Below are positions 8,576 through 17,773 of a stretch of DNA of 64,000 nucleotides, piece by piece (position 1 is the stretch's first letter; every line of letters begins with the position of its first letter). This DNA is from JAAYUD01 sp963676865 (GTDB lineage Bacteria > Bacteroidota > Bacteroidia > Bacteroidales > Bacteroidaceae): assembly GCA_963676865.2 (NCBI GenBank), contig CAXXSS010000001.1, positions 2,728,001 through 2,792,000 on the forward strand. Reading direction: 5' to 3'. The notes beneath the pieces were generated by a model that searched no databases, was not told where the DNA came from, and worked only from the letters and a program-made list of their open reading frames with translations. The translations under genes were made by a program, and so were the position numbers.

Positions 8576-10315
8576 CTAAAAAGAACGAATAAAAGCATCA
8601 AAATCCTCTGCTTTCCCTTCTTTTTCAAAGAGTTTTTTATATAGTCGTTTACGTATATTACTTGTTTCTGAAGGTGTATTCAAAATGATTCGACTAATAT
8701 CAGCGTTATTAAAATCTAATTTCAATAAGCTGCAAACCCGAAGTTCTTTTACGGATAAAGCAGGATATAGTTCTGTCAGTCTGTCAATGAATTTATTGAA
8801 AGAATGATTCAGATATTTTTCTAATTCATCCCATTCATTCTCTTTGATAATCCGTTTGTCGTTTGAAGCGAGGAGCAAACGATGGTACAAAGTTGTTGAT
8901 TTGAATATTTCCAATGAAACTTGTTGCTGCTGGAAAGCGTTTTCTATTGTTTTGTTTTCGTTGGTAAGCGTCTCTATCTTTATATTAAGTAGCTTTTCCT
9001 TCAGGGTATTATTTTGTTCATTATGTAATAACTTAATCTCGTTGTTTAATCGTTCTATTTCATTTTGATTATTCTCTTTTTGCTTAAAGCTTTTTCTTTT
9101 CAGTTCTTCTTGTATTATTTTAATTCGCTCTCTTTGTATCTTTAATATCTGCTTGTGCTTCTTGTCTCTTATTAGCAGAATAAAGACAAGGTACGATATC
9201 AACATCAATAATAACAGAAGGATAATGATTGATATATCATTATAATGAATACGTTGCTTGTTAACCCTTTCTATCTGAATTTTATTGTCTAAAGATCGGA
9301 TAAGGTTTTTATTTGATATAAGGTTGCTAGAACTGATGCTGTCAGCGTATCGCTTTGAAAGATTCATGTATTGATAGGCCTCCTTATAATTGTTTATTGC
9401 CTTGTCTATTTTGGAAAGAGCATTATAGGCATACTCTTGACCATACATATCACTTATCTCAAGATTCTTCTTATAATAATATTCTGCAGAATCTTGTACA
9501 TCTTTTGCAAAATAGAAATCAGCTAGACACATATAATAAGGAGCCAAATTTTGAGAGCTAGTAAAACCTTTTGATTCCTCAAGAGCATATTTTGCTTTAT
9601 CAAATTGTTTGGATTCTATAAAAACTCCTGCAAATTCGGCCATAACAACCTTGTATAAATAATACTGTCGGGTAGATTTGGCAAAGGATGCGGCCTGATT
9701 AAAATAGAAGATGCTTTTTTGTCGTTGTCCTAAAGATTGGTAATTACGGGCAATGTCACGCAAAGCATATACAACGATAGAGTTGCTATTAGCCCGTTTA
9801 GCGAAATAAAGACAGCGGTAGAAATGGGGTAATGCCTCTTTGAACATATCTTGATACATATATGTTTGGCCGATCCAATTGTAAGCTTTTGCTTTAATTG
9901 CACAATTGGTTGAATTTTCTTGGCACTTTACATTCAATGATTTATAGAAAGAATTGAGAGCATCACCGGTTAGTTGCATGTCATAATATACTCGTCCCGA
10001 AAGATAATAAGCCAAAGCTGCTTCTTTTGAAGTGGAATTCTCACAATAATAGTCAACAGCTTTGAGTATTAGCGTATCGGAAGTATGTATGATATAATTC
10101 TGGTCATCTGCTTGGGTACGGAGTAGGGCATATAAAGCCCTATTGGCTGCATCATTGAAACTGCTAGAGTGGTATTCTTTTAGTAATTTCAGTGCGCTGT
10201 CGGGATGTTTTTCCATCAATATCTCCGCTTTCTGTAATATAGGACTTAGTGGCTTTTCACAACCACTTAGCAATACGGATAGTATTATCAATATGTATAT
10301 GACATTTCGCTGCAT
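8576..10315 (-). CDS. Membrane-tethered TPR regulator with C-terminal HTH
   Basis: The start is placed at the ATG giving the lipoprotein-like signal MQRNVIYILIILSVLLSGC (Cys19); a start 66 bases upstream would lie before the likely -7 box. The 579-residue protein has several tetratricopeptide repeats (about 35-340), one transmembrane segment (about 360-383, rich in Ile and Leu), a charged coiled coil (about 390-480) and a C-terminal region (ALSVKELRVCSLLKLDFNNA onward) with the spacing of a LuxR/GerE helix-turn-helix. This fits Bacteroidales one-component regulators that sense outside the cytoplasm and bind DNA inside. It stands just upstream, on the same strand, of the peptide, receptor and exporter genes and probably controls them. 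Confidence 0.82.
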   Translation of the reverse strand: MQRNVIYILIILSVLLSGCEKPLSPILQKAEILMEKHPDSALKLLKEYHSSSFNDAANRALYALLRTQADDQNYIIHTSDTLILKAVDYYCENSTSKEAALAYYLSGRVYYDMQLTGDALNSFYKSLNVKCQENSTNCAIKAKAYNWIGQTYMYQDMFKEALPHFYRCLYFAKRANSNSIVVYALRDIARNYQSLGQRQKSIFYFNQAASFAKSTRQYYLYKVVMAEFAGVFIESKQFDKAKYALEESKGFTSSQNLAPYYMCLADFYFAKDVQDSAEYYYKKNLEISDMYGQEYAYNALSKIDKAINNYKEAYQYMNLSKRYADSISSSNLISNKNLIRSLDNKIQIERVNKQRIHYNDISIIILLLLLMLISYLVFILLIRDKKHKQILKIQRERIKIIQEELKRKSFKQKENNQNEIERLNNEIKLLHNEQNNTLKEKLLNIKIETLTNENKTIENAFQQQQVSLEIFKSTTLYHRLLLASNDKRIIKENEWDELEKYLNHSFNKFIDRLTELYPALSVKELRVCSLLKLDFNNADISRIILNTPSETSNIRKRLYKKLFEKEGKAEDFDAFIRSF

Positions 10316-10341
10316 TAAAGTGAAATTCGACTTTCTTACCA

Positions 10342-10349
10342 CAAAGATA
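10342..10349 (-). promoter_or_regulatory. Possible -7 box for the TPR regulator gene
   Basis: TATCTTTG on the minus strand matches TAnnTTTG and lies 27 bases upstream of the chosen start codon. No convincing -33 box is seen. It supports the downstream start at 10315. Confidence 0.4.
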
Positions 10350-10667
10350 ATGTATGACAAGGAATATAAAAATAAAACCACAGATTTTTATTTCAATAAA
10401 TCCGTTTTCATATATCAGTATTTTGGTATTTTCATAGTGTGAAATGACATATAGTTGATTTTTTTGGGATGTTAAGGCAAGGCTAGAGTCGATTGTGGTG
10501 GTCGTTTTCTCCAATTGGGAAAAGTTTTGGAACTTGCGGTTTTATTTATTCAAAAAATGGCGCATACCTCGAAAACGATTAAAAACGACTAAATAAGCAA
10601 ATAATCTTTGCAATATTGTTGTAATTAGAACATTTATGGGTAAATTTGCAGTATAAATAAAGCATAT
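10350..10667. other. Divergent intergenic region, regulator / Panacea operon
   Basis: This gene-free region separates the leftward regulator from the rightward toxin-antitoxin candidate. It contains two near-direct copies of AAAACGAYT (about 10572-10590) and the putative promoter of the Panacea operon (10615-10648). An 85-codon minus-strand frame overlapping the regulator start is not believable as a gene. Confidence 0.5.
10615..10648 (+). promoter_or_regulatory. Putative Bacteroides-type promoter of the Panacea operon
   Basis: TAAATTTG (10641-10648) matches the -7 consensus TAnnTTTG. ATTG (10615-10618), a one-mismatch -33 box, lies 22 bases upstream. The ATG of the first gene follows 20 bases after the -7 box. 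Confidence 0.5.
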
Positions 10668-11249
10668 ATGAATATAGGCGGAAAAGCAAATAAGGCTCTC
10701 TTGGGTAATTTGATATTATACCTAGCAGAGAAGTGTGCTCCTCTCGGACATACCAAACTTCTGAAACTTTTATATCTTATAGATCAGGAGTCTACGATAA
10801 AGAGAGGGTATCCTATGACATGGCTTTCATATAAAGTATGGAGTCTTGGCCCTGTATCTGAAGATGTTTATTTCTCGAAGAATAGTGGGTGCAATAAGTT
10901 TAGCGAATATGTAAAATTCGTTACGGAAGATAATCGTTCGTGCAAAATTATACCAAAGCCAAAAGTTGAATTTGACGATAGCGAATTTAGCGATTCTGAC
11001 ATAGATCTAATTGAAAGTATCATTGCGAGGTATGGAGATAAAACTTCGAAGCAACTAATTAAGGTGACTCATTCTGAAGATGGATTATGGAGCAAGTTTA
11101 AGAAATTGTACGGATTAAAATTTACTGAAGATAATAAAACAAGCGATGTTGAAATAGACTTTAGTGAGCTAATAAAGGACGATAAATTTAAACAATCTCT
11201 ATTCTTATCTGATAAAGAAAATACGGAATTACATTCGGTGGTTGGATGA
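10668..11249 (+). CDS. Panacea-domain (DUF4065/SocA-like) antitoxin candidate
   Basis: The 193-residue soluble protein carries the pattern of the Panacea/DUF4065 domain: an N-terminal helical part with HTKLLKLLYLIDQES, then WLSYKVWSLGPVSEDVY, in which the Tyr-Lys-x-Trp-x-x-Gly-Pro-Val run is the family hallmark. Panacea proteins are known as antitoxins that neutralise many unrelated toxins, mostly from two-gene operons. The start has a good promoter in front. The gene overlaps the next one by four bases (ATGA), typical of translational coupling in toxin-antitoxin pairs. The C-terminal 60 residues are acidic and less conserved in appearance; they may bind the partner. Confidence 0.8.
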   Translation: MNIGGKANKALLGNLILYLAEKCAPLGHTKLLKLLYLIDQESTIKRGYPMTWLSYKVWSLGPVSEDVYFSKNSGCNKFSEYVKFVTEDNRSCKIIPKPKVEFDDSEFSDSDIDLIESIIARYGDKTSKQLIKVTHSEDGLWSKFKKLYGLKFTEDNKTSDVEIDFSELIKDDKFKQSLFLSDKENTELHSVVG

Positions 11250-11683
11250 AATATAACGCAGGGGCTATATTGCTAATCCGTAACTTTAAATTGCCAACAT
11301 GTTACAAGGATAAGTTATTTGTTGTGATTGGAGACGTCAATGAGAAGATAGAATTGTTTGCCATTACTACGTCTCAAATATATTTTAATGCTCCCGTTAA
11401 AAAAGGATTGATATGTGATAATGGCATTTCCGTTTATTGCTTCCCTGCTAACTTGGAAATAGGAAAAAAAGGTTTCTCTTTTGATAAAGATACATTTATC
11501 TCTCATAGAAATTCAATATTTGAATTTGATGAAGAGTTCTTAATGCAATGTGATATAAAAATAATGGATATTTTAAAGAAAGAAGAGCTTAATGATTTAA
11601 CGTATTCATTATATACACATTCAGAATTGAAGAGAAAATATAAACGTATACTCGAGAATATCTTGTCGAAACTGAATCGCTAA
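11246..11683 (+). CDS. Partner of the Panacea protein, probable toxin
   Basis: This 145-residue protein is coupled to the Panacea gene by an ATGA overlap. I do not recognise a named family with confidence. The N-terminus (KYNAGAILLIRNFKLP, then KDKLFVVIGD) has the rhythm of the beta-barrel start of PemK/MazF-like proteins, which read roughly G-D-I-V-L-V followed later by a P-V-V/V-V-I-G strand. The C-terminal third is basic and helical. From its position it is most likely the toxin. An RNase fold is only a guess, and the usual MazF catalytic Arg and Ser/Thr cannot be assigned by eye. Confidence 0.55.
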   Translation: MKYNAGAILLIRNFKLPTCYKDKLFVVIGDVNEKIELFAITTSQIYFNAPVKKGLICDNGISVYCFPANLEIGKKGFSFDKDTFISHRNSIFEFDEEFLMQCDIKIMDILKKEELNDLTYSLYTHSELKRKYKRILENILSKLNR

Positions 11684-12244
11684 ATGGTATTGGGATGGGT
11701 ATTGCATTGAGAAAATGATATCTGATATTGTTATGCAACTCCCGCGGAGATGGCAGGTTTGAAGTTGTTGCGCTCGATAACATCGGGCAGATGGTAGCGG
11801 GTATTAAAGCCTTTTGCCCTGTAAGAATGATATCATATTTGAATAATAAGCTTTTTGCCTGATTATTGCAATTCCGTTTCTTTATTTCTGTCTTGCAGTA
11901 GGATAATCAGAACAAAGAATTCGAATTACTGATAAAAGAAACCTTGACGCTGCTTCTAGGTTATGGGTGTATGAAGAAGGATATTATGGCTCTATTCGCT
12001 ATGCTATTTGTCGTACCCCTTAATTCTCTGTAGATTTACAGTAAATATCCGTCAATGCCTCGCTTTTGTCTATAATAAATCAAGTGAATAAAAATAGTTT
12101 CAACGTCTAGGATAATAGAGTAATAATGCTGATATTTGTAGTGAATTATTCTGAAGGTAATTACTTCGCTAGTTATAACTGTAATGGCATTTTCACAAGA
12201 TAATGGTCTTTCAACATCTAAGAAAAATGAAACAACTTGAAAAT
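11684..12244. other. Degenerate region with short coding remnants
   Basis: No intact gene is seen in this 560-base stretch. A minus-strand segment (about 11731-11832) reads open with protein-like composition (RAKGFNTRYHLPDVIERNNF and so on) and a stop, but lacks a start. A plus-strand segment (about 11900-12033) reads 43 codons between stops. Both look like worn fragments of unrelated genes, as often found beside toxin-antitoxin or mobile loci. I could not name either family. Confidence 0.4.
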
Positions 12245-13381
12245 ATGAAGAAGATTCTGATTTCTCTATGCGCTCTGCTCTTTTGCTGTGCGGTGTCAGC
12301 ACAAGACAATTTCAAGATGAGCGGTACATTTACCGATGTCAAGAACGATACGCTGGTCGTGGAATATGTGAAGTGGGAGCCCGATAAGCAGATTATCAGT
12401 TTTAAGGTGCCCGTAAACGACAAGGGGGAGTTTTCCTTTGGCTGTCAGATAGCGAATGCTTATAAAAGCTCTTTGGGTATGAAATCGACCGGGAAGATGG
12501 TTTACATCTTCTTCGTGCCCAATGAGGAGGCCGTTGTCAGCGGTGCTTTTGCCCATGCCCATGATTGGAAAATCAGCGGATCGGCGTTTTATCAGCAACT
12601 GGCACAGGTGGACGACCTGAAAAGACCCTATCTGAAGGAATTTGACAAGTCTACGGAGGAATATGAACAAGGTGTGGCTGCCGGAGGCGATGAGGAGAAA
12701 CTGAACGAGCAACGTAAGAAGACGAACCGTGACATCAACAAGCGTATGGGAGACTTCGCACTGGAATACATGCGCCAGCATCCTGATGAAGAGGCTTCCG
12801 TGCAACTCATCGGCAGTGGAATGTTCTCTTATTTAGGGGAGGAGATGAAGCTTCTCTCGCCCAGGGTGCGCAATGGCAGGTTCAAAAGATATCTCGATAT
12901 AAACCAGTCGATGTTGGATCGTGTCATGACCGAGGTGAAGGCTTCGAAGGCCGCCAAAAAGTCTATCGAGGAAAAAAAGACTGCTCCTGACTTCACCCTG
13001 AAAGATCTTAACGGCAACGACTTCACCTTGAGCTCCTTATACCACAAGGGCAAATATGTGCTCGTAGATTTCTGGGGCTCGTGGTGCACCTGGTGTATCA
13101 AGGGATTTCCAAAGATGAAGGAATACTATGCCAAATACAAGGACCGGTTGGAAATCGTGGGCGTGGACTGCTATGACAAGGAAAACAATTGGAAGGAGGC
13201 CGTGCAGAAAAATCAGGTGTCCTGGCTCCACGTACGCTCTGATGACGGCACCACGGAAGTGAGGTTCGGCGTGAAGGGCTATCCTCACAAGGTGCTCATC
13301 TCTCCTGCCGGCAAGGTGCTGAAGATGATCACCGGCGAGGGTGATGATTTCTATGATTACCTAGATAAAACGTTGAAATAA
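12245..13381 (+). CDS. Secreted thioredoxin-like (DUF4369-TlpA type) protein
   Basis: The chosen start gives a clean signal peptide (MKKILISLCALLFCCAVSAQ); an in-frame ATG 18 bases upstream is also possible. The 378-residue product has a DUF4369-like beta domain (about 22-130), a charged helical linker and a C-terminal thioredoxin/AhpC-TSA domain. Its redox motif is WCTWC (near residues 280-283), with the cis-proline in GVKGYPHK. Such proteins act in the periplasm as disulphide reductases or oxidases, and many sit in Bacteroides stress or nutrient loci. The gene is richer in GC than the DNA on both sides and stands alone, with degenerate DNA before it and an ATPase gene after it. Confidence 0.88.
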   Translation: MKKILISLCALLFCCAVSAQDNFKMSGTFTDVKNDTLVVEYVKWEPDKQIISFKVPVNDKGEFSFGCQIANAYKSSLGMKSTGKMVYIFFVPNEEAVVSGAFAHAHDWKISGSAFYQQLAQVDDLKRPYLKEFDKSTEEYEQGVAAGGDEEKLNEQRKKTNRDINKRMGDFALEYMRQHPDEEASVQLIGSGMFSYLGEEMKLLSPRVRNGRFKRYLDINQSMLDRVMTEVKASKAAKKSIEEKKTAPDFTLKDLNGNDFTLSSLYHKGKYVLVDFWGSWCTWCIKGFPKMKEYYAKYKDRLEIVGVDCYDKENNWKEAVQKNQVSWLHVRSDDGTTEVRFGVKGYPHKVLISPAGKVLKMITGEGDDFYDYLDKTLK

Positions 13382-13551
13382 GGAATATGAGGCTGAGACA
13401 TTTATCATTCCATTACACGAAACGAATAGATACCGATGTTTGTCTTTTTCTTTCAATTAAATATATTGCATCGTGATAATTTTGTACCAAAGCCAAAATA
13501 GTCATTAAGATGAGTCTTTGAGGGTATGAACACTATCGTATTGAAAAAAAA

Positions 13552-13638
13552 TGCGTATTTACGCATTTTTTTCAATTATAACTTGACTGCAATTGGCAAA
13601 TCACCTATATTTGCTGCAATAAAATGCGTAAATACGCA
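13552..13638 (+). promoter_or_regulatory. Promoter flanked by two identical inverted 14-mer operators
   Basis: TGCGTATTTACGCA (13552-13565) and its exact reverse complement TGCGTAAATACGCA (13625-13638) flank a good Bacteroides-type promoter, CTTG (13582-13585), 20 bases, then TATATTTG (13606-13613). Each 14-mer is itself a near-palindrome (TGCGTA, 2-3 bases, TACGCA). The downstream copy falls at or just after the expected transcript start. The upstream copy lies inside a longer stem with A and T runs, roughly 13542-13575. The arrangement suits a repressor binding both sites. Confidence 0.7.
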
Positions 13639-13654
13639 ATATTTTAAATTTAAG

Positions 13655-14908
13655 ATGGAAATAAAGCGGGATGTATATCTGAAGAAATTCATTGAAAGTA
13701 AGCATAATGGCTTGATAAAAATCATTACGGGCATGCGCCGTTGTGGCAAATCTTACTTATTGTTTACTCTCTTCTACAATTATCTTATCGAGGAAGGAGT
13801 CGGTCACGATCATATAATACGTGTTGATTTAGAGGATAGACGTAATAAATCTTTGCGAGATCCAGATGCTCTCATGGAATATATTGATAGCAAAATGGTG
13901 GATGCACAAATGTATTACATACTTCTTGACGAAGTACAGCATGTGAAAGAATTCGAGGATGTATTGAATAGTTATCTGAAAGTAAAGAATGCTGATGTCT
14001 ATGTAACAGGAAGTAATTCCAAATTTCTGTCTAAGGATGTCATAACAGAGTTTCGTGGAAGAGGTGACGAAATAAAAGTTTCGCCACTTTGTTTTCGTGA
14101 ATTCATCTCTGTTTATACCGGTAGTCGTGAACAGGCTTTGGCAGAATATCTGACTTATGGAGGATTACCCCAAGTTGTAACGATAGCCGATGAAACTAAG
14201 AAAATGGAATATCTGAATAATCTGTTTAAAAAAGTTTATCTTACGGATATAAAGGAACGTTACAAGATTAAAAACGACAGTGATTTGGAAGAATTGATTG
14301 ACATTACGGCTTCGTCTATCGGTGGGCTAATTAACCCTGTTAAAATTGAAAACACGTATTCGTCGGTCAAGCATAGTAAAATCTCATATCCTACAATCAA
14401 GAACTATCTTGATATCTTACAAGATGCATTTCTATTAGAAAAATCGATACGTTATGATATCAAGGGACGTAAATACATTAATACACCGGCAAAGTATTAC
14501 TTCTCTGATATAGGTTTACGAAATGCCCGCATCAATTTTCGCCAGCAAGAACTGACACATTTGATGGAAAATATGATTTATAACGAACTTCGTATTCGTG
14601 GCTTATATGTGGATGTTGGTGTCGTAGTTGTTAATACGAAAAACGAGCAAGGTATTAGTCAGCGCAAACAGTTAGAGGTTGATTTTGTGTGCAATCAAGG
14701 AAGTAATCGGTTTTATATACAGTCTGCTCTACGGCTACCGACACAGCAGAAGCGGGAACAAGAGGTTCGTTCATTAAAGAGCATAGACGATAGCTTTTTG
14801 AAATTTGTCATCACTGAGGATCCTATAAAGAAATATCATGATGAGAATGGAGTGGTCTTTATGAATATCTATGAGTTCTTGATGGATGGAGAGAGCTTGA
14901 AAGGATAA
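13655..14908 (+). CDS. AAA_14 / DUF4143 family ATPase
   Basis: The start is set at the ATG after the promoter and operators; an upstream extension to 13526 would run through them. The 417-residue protein has Walker A GMRRCGKS (26-33), Walker B YILLDEVQ (about 89-96), a sensor-like VTGSNS, and the C-terminal DUF4143 region with LEVDFV, a position where family members resemble a restriction-endonuclease fold. Members are common, poorly understood ATPases in accessory DNA and are thought to be linked to mobile elements or defence. Here the downstream acidic-lysine motif reads YIQSAL rather than the usual I-E-x-K pattern, so nuclease activity is doubtful. The gene stands alone and ends in a strong bidirectional terminator. 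Confidence 0.85.
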   Translation: MEIKRDVYLKKFIESKHNGLIKIITGMRRCGKSYLLFTLFYNYLIEEGVGHDHIIRVDLEDRRNKSLRDPDALMEYIDSKMVDAQMYYILLDEVQHVKEFEDVLNSYLKVKNADVYVTGSNSKFLSKDVITEFRGRGDEIKVSPLCFREFISVYTGSREQALAEYLTYGGLPQVVTIADETKKMEYLNNLFKKVYLTDIKERYKIKNDSDLEELIDITASSIGGLINPVKIENTYSSVKHSKISYPTIKNYLDILQDAFLLEKSIRYDIKGRKYINTPAKYYFSDIGLRNARINFRQQELTHLMENMIYNELRIRGLYVDVGVVVVNTKNEQGISQRKQLEVDFVCNQGSNRFYIQSALRLPTQQKREQEVRSLKSIDDSFLKFVITEDPIKKYHDENGVVFMNIYEFLMDGESLKG

Positions 14909-14987
14909 TCTACTGGTCTTTATTGGAAGTGCCTATGTTTTTAATGAATTGTTCTTTAGCCTATGTCTAAAGGTTTTACTATAAACA

Positions 14988-15041
14988 ATCTTGGCTCGAA
15001 ATAAAATAGAGAAGTTTATTTCGAGCCAAGATGTCTTTTTT
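14988..15041. terminator. Strong terminator between convergent genes
   Basis: ATCTTGGCTCGAAATAAA (14988-15005) and its perfect complement (15015-15032) form an 18-bp stem with a 9-base loop. T residues follow on the plus strand. It lies between the ATPase gene and the convergent SGNH gene, whose stop codon touches the T run. Confidence 0.9.
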
Positions 15042-16809
15042 ATTTGAATAGCGGTCTTAGCACTTCTATGATTCGGCTATAGCCTTTTTCGTTGGGGTGC
15101 AATCCGTCTCTGAATAGCGATTCGTCTATTTTTCCGCTTCCGTCGGGCAACAATAGCTTGGCGGTTGCGTCTGTAATGTCGATCATATTGTCGTGTGGCA
15201 GGCGCGAAGCCAGCAGTTCATTGAGTTGTGCCACTCTGCCTTCTTGGTCTCTGCGCGGATAGATCTTGATGATATGCAGTTGGGCTTGCGGCTGACGCTC
15301 GCGTATGAGTTGAACGAGTCCCAGAATGCCTTCTACAATCTCTTCGTTGGTATTGCACTGTAGATTGTTGGTACCGATATTCATACAGATATGTTTGGGA
15401 CGACAGTCGTCGAGCTCTCCGTGATAGATGCGCCAGAAGACATTTTCGATACGGTCCCATCCGAAGCCCATGTTGGTGACTTTGCGTTTGCCGAACAGCT
15501 TCTTCCATGCCTGCAAGCCCCATTGACGAGGTGTGTAGGTGGGCTCTCCCGCCCAATAGTGGGTGATGGAGTTGCCTATCATGACGATCTCGGGATTGGC
15601 AGTGCGGTTGCGGCTGATGACGGCGTCGTGGCGTTCGGCCCACTCGTAGGTGTCGGGTTCGCGGCGTTGAGTGACAGGCGCAAACAGTGGCATGGGATGA
15701 TAGTGGAGTATTTGCTCTATCTTCTTGGTGTAGGCATCGGCGTACAGTTGCATACCGATGTCGGAAGCATGCCAGCCGTCTACTTGAGAGTCTGGGGTCA
15801 ATCCGATTTCTTCTTTCGTCAGATAGTAGATGTCTTTCACACTGTCGGCTATCAACTGGCGGTATGCTTTCTTGAGTTCTATGTTGGTGATGTTGCACTC
15901 GTTCTCTATCGGTGCATTGGTCTTGCCATACATGTATCCATCGTTCTCTACGAGTAGGATAGGAGCCTTGCTCTTGCTACGGATTTTGTTCACTCCGGCA
16001 ATGGTTCTGCTCACAATGCTGTCATGAATCTGAGACATATTGGGCATGCAATCGAGTATGAACATGCGGGCATCTACCTCACTGATTAGGTCGTAGACGG
16101 CAGGATCCATCAGGGCGTTGCCCGAAAAGCCTAAGTTGATGACCGGCATATCGAACCGGCGTTGAAGTATATTGCTCCACGCCATAGCCGGACGCGAAGC
16201 CGATGCGCCCTGGGCAATAGAAGTGCCGTATACGAGGATGGGCCTTTCGATAGTGATGGGGGCAAATTTGAAATAGCTGTCTGTAGGAACTCCGATCTCC
16301 ATGTGGGTGACGGTGTTGTAGAGCGGCAGGAAAAGACGATACTTGTTGCCTCTTTGGTGAGTGTTATGGTATGCAAAGTCGCGATAGCGGAAAGAAATGG
16401 TATCCGTAGCTTGGCTACCGAAAGTGTAGGCTGCCGGACAAGCACACCAGTTGGTGGTTCCGTCGCAGTCGGTACTATACATATCTAGTCCGCTCACGGC
16501 TATAGTCGTGAGGTTGGGCAGTGTGCGACCTCCCGAGCAAAGATACTTGACGGTGACGGAGGGAGCATTTGTGTAGAACTCGATATAGAGTCCGGCACTA
16601 TTGGTTGACAGTTCCCACACAGCAGGACGGAGAGTGGATTGTGCCCGATTGGGGAAACGGTTGAAACTCTTGCCTATTTCCTTATTCCACGCACGTCCCT
16701 GTATGTTTGGCGTATCGCCGTCGAGCGGGTTGTACCATTTGGTCTGAGCCCACAGACCTTGTCCCAGTAGCAACGTCGCTACCAGCAGAATAGAATGTAA
16801 TTTTTTCAT
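15042..16809 (-). CDS. Secreted protein with two SGNH/GDSL hydrolase domains
   Basis: The start at the second in-frame ATG gives the signal peptide MKKLHSILLVATLLLGQGLWAQ and leaves a 16-base gap to the upstream gene. The 589-residue protein has an N-terminal beta-sandwich-like region (about 25-180), a first SGNH domain with GTSIAQGASASRP, GFSGNA and a C-terminal DGWHASDIG triad element, and a second SGNH domain with VMIGNSITHYW, GTNNLQCN and DGLHPNEKGY. Both domains therefore keep the nucleophile Ser and the Asp-x-x-His pair. Enzymes of this type remove acetyl or other acyl groups from glycans. The neighbouring LysM glucosaminidase makes peptidoglycan or another wall polymer a possible substrate; this is inference. 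The stop codon is at 15042 to 15040. Confidence 0.85.
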
Positions 16810-16825
16810 GAATACTATCATTTGT

Positions 16826-17737
16826 TTAACGTAAACGAAGTATGTCTCCAACGATCGGCATATAGTTGCCGTCTTTGTTATTCAACTTGTACAGGTTCTT
16901 GAGGCGCATGGCATAGTGCTGTGAGATGCTGTGCATAGAGTCGCCACTGCGAACGACATGAACAATACATCCTTTGGCGGCATGTCTCTGCTTCTTGTGC
17001 AGATAGACAATGTCTCCGGGTTGTAGCGTATAATCTCTTTGTACGTCGTTGTATTTTGCCAATTTGCGGGCACTTATCCCGAATTCTTCGCTCAAAGCCT
17101 CATAGGTATCTCCATTGCGGGCTACTACATAGGCGATGTCGTTAGCTAGTAGTAGGTTGTGCTTGTAGATAGGTTGTTGCTGTTCCGATTCGGAACGGTG
17201 GTGCCGGCGATGTTCTTTGTAGTTCGAGCTATCGTATTTGTAGAGCTCGTACTGCTCTATGATGGCAATCAGTCTGTTGGCATACGACGGATCGGTGGCG
17301 TAGCCTGCCCGCTTCAGTCCCAGCGCCCACCCGCGATAATCGGTGATATCCAAATGGAAGAGGAATTGGTATCGGGGGCCTTTGCTCAGAAATTGAGCAT
17401 GATCTTCGTACGAATCTCGGGCATTGTCGTAAGCTCTGAAGCACTCGTTGGGGGCGTCGTCGGTATAATAAGTTGTTTTCCCTTTCCAATATCCGCCGCA
17501 TTTGATTCCAAAGTGATTGTTGAAGTATTTGGCCAACGTACTTTGTCCGGCTCCACTTTCGAATACTCCCTGAGCAAGTGTGATACTGGCAGGAATGTGA
17601 TATTTATGCATTTGTTCGATAGCCATATCCCGGTACTTCTCGAAATAATCGGAGAACTGAGTGCGTTGCGAATGAGCAGTGTTGCAGACACATAGTAGTG
17701 TGCAGATTAATATCAGATAATGGAATGGTCTCTTCAT
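16826..17737 (-). CDS. Glucosaminidase with two LysM domains
   Basis: This secreted 303-residue protein starts with a signal peptide (MKRPFHYLILICTLLCVCNTA). A mannosyl-glycoprotein endo-beta-N-acetylglucosaminidase-type (FlgJ-like) domain follows (about 25-165), with the catalytic Glu in AQGVFESGAGQST and the conserved NNHFGIKC. Two LysM repeats close the protein: YVVARNGDTYEALSEEFGIS near 200-245 and HVVRSGDSMHSISQHYAM near 255-303. It would bind and cleave peptidoglycan glycan strands in the periplasm during growth or division. It is followed after 16 bases by the SGNH hydrolase on the same strand, suggesting co-transcription. Confidence 0.93.
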   Translation of the reverse strand: MKRPFHYLILICTLLCVCNTAHSQRTQFSDYFEKYRDMAIEQMHKYHIPASITLAQGVFESGAGQSTLAKYFNNHFGIKCGGYWKGKTTYYTDDAPNECFRAYDNARDSYEDHAQFLSKGPRYQFLFHLDITDYRGWALGLKRAGYATDPSYANRLIAIIEQYELYKYDSSNYKEHRRHHRSESEQQQPIYKHNLLLANDIAYVVARNGDTYEALSEEFGISARKLAKYNDVQRDYTLQPGDIVYLHKKQRHAAKGCIVHVVRSGDSMHSISQHYAMRLKNLYKLNNKDGNYMPIVGDILRLR

Positions 17738-17773
17738 GAATTGAGCTTTTATTTCACAAAGTTCTTAAAAATA

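Noticed and set aside
3670..10667. A double-glycine leader peptide gene for the C39 exporter
   Set aside because: I scanned the gaps around the operon by eye and found no short frame with a credible double-glycine leader. The only small gene seen has a Sec-type signal.
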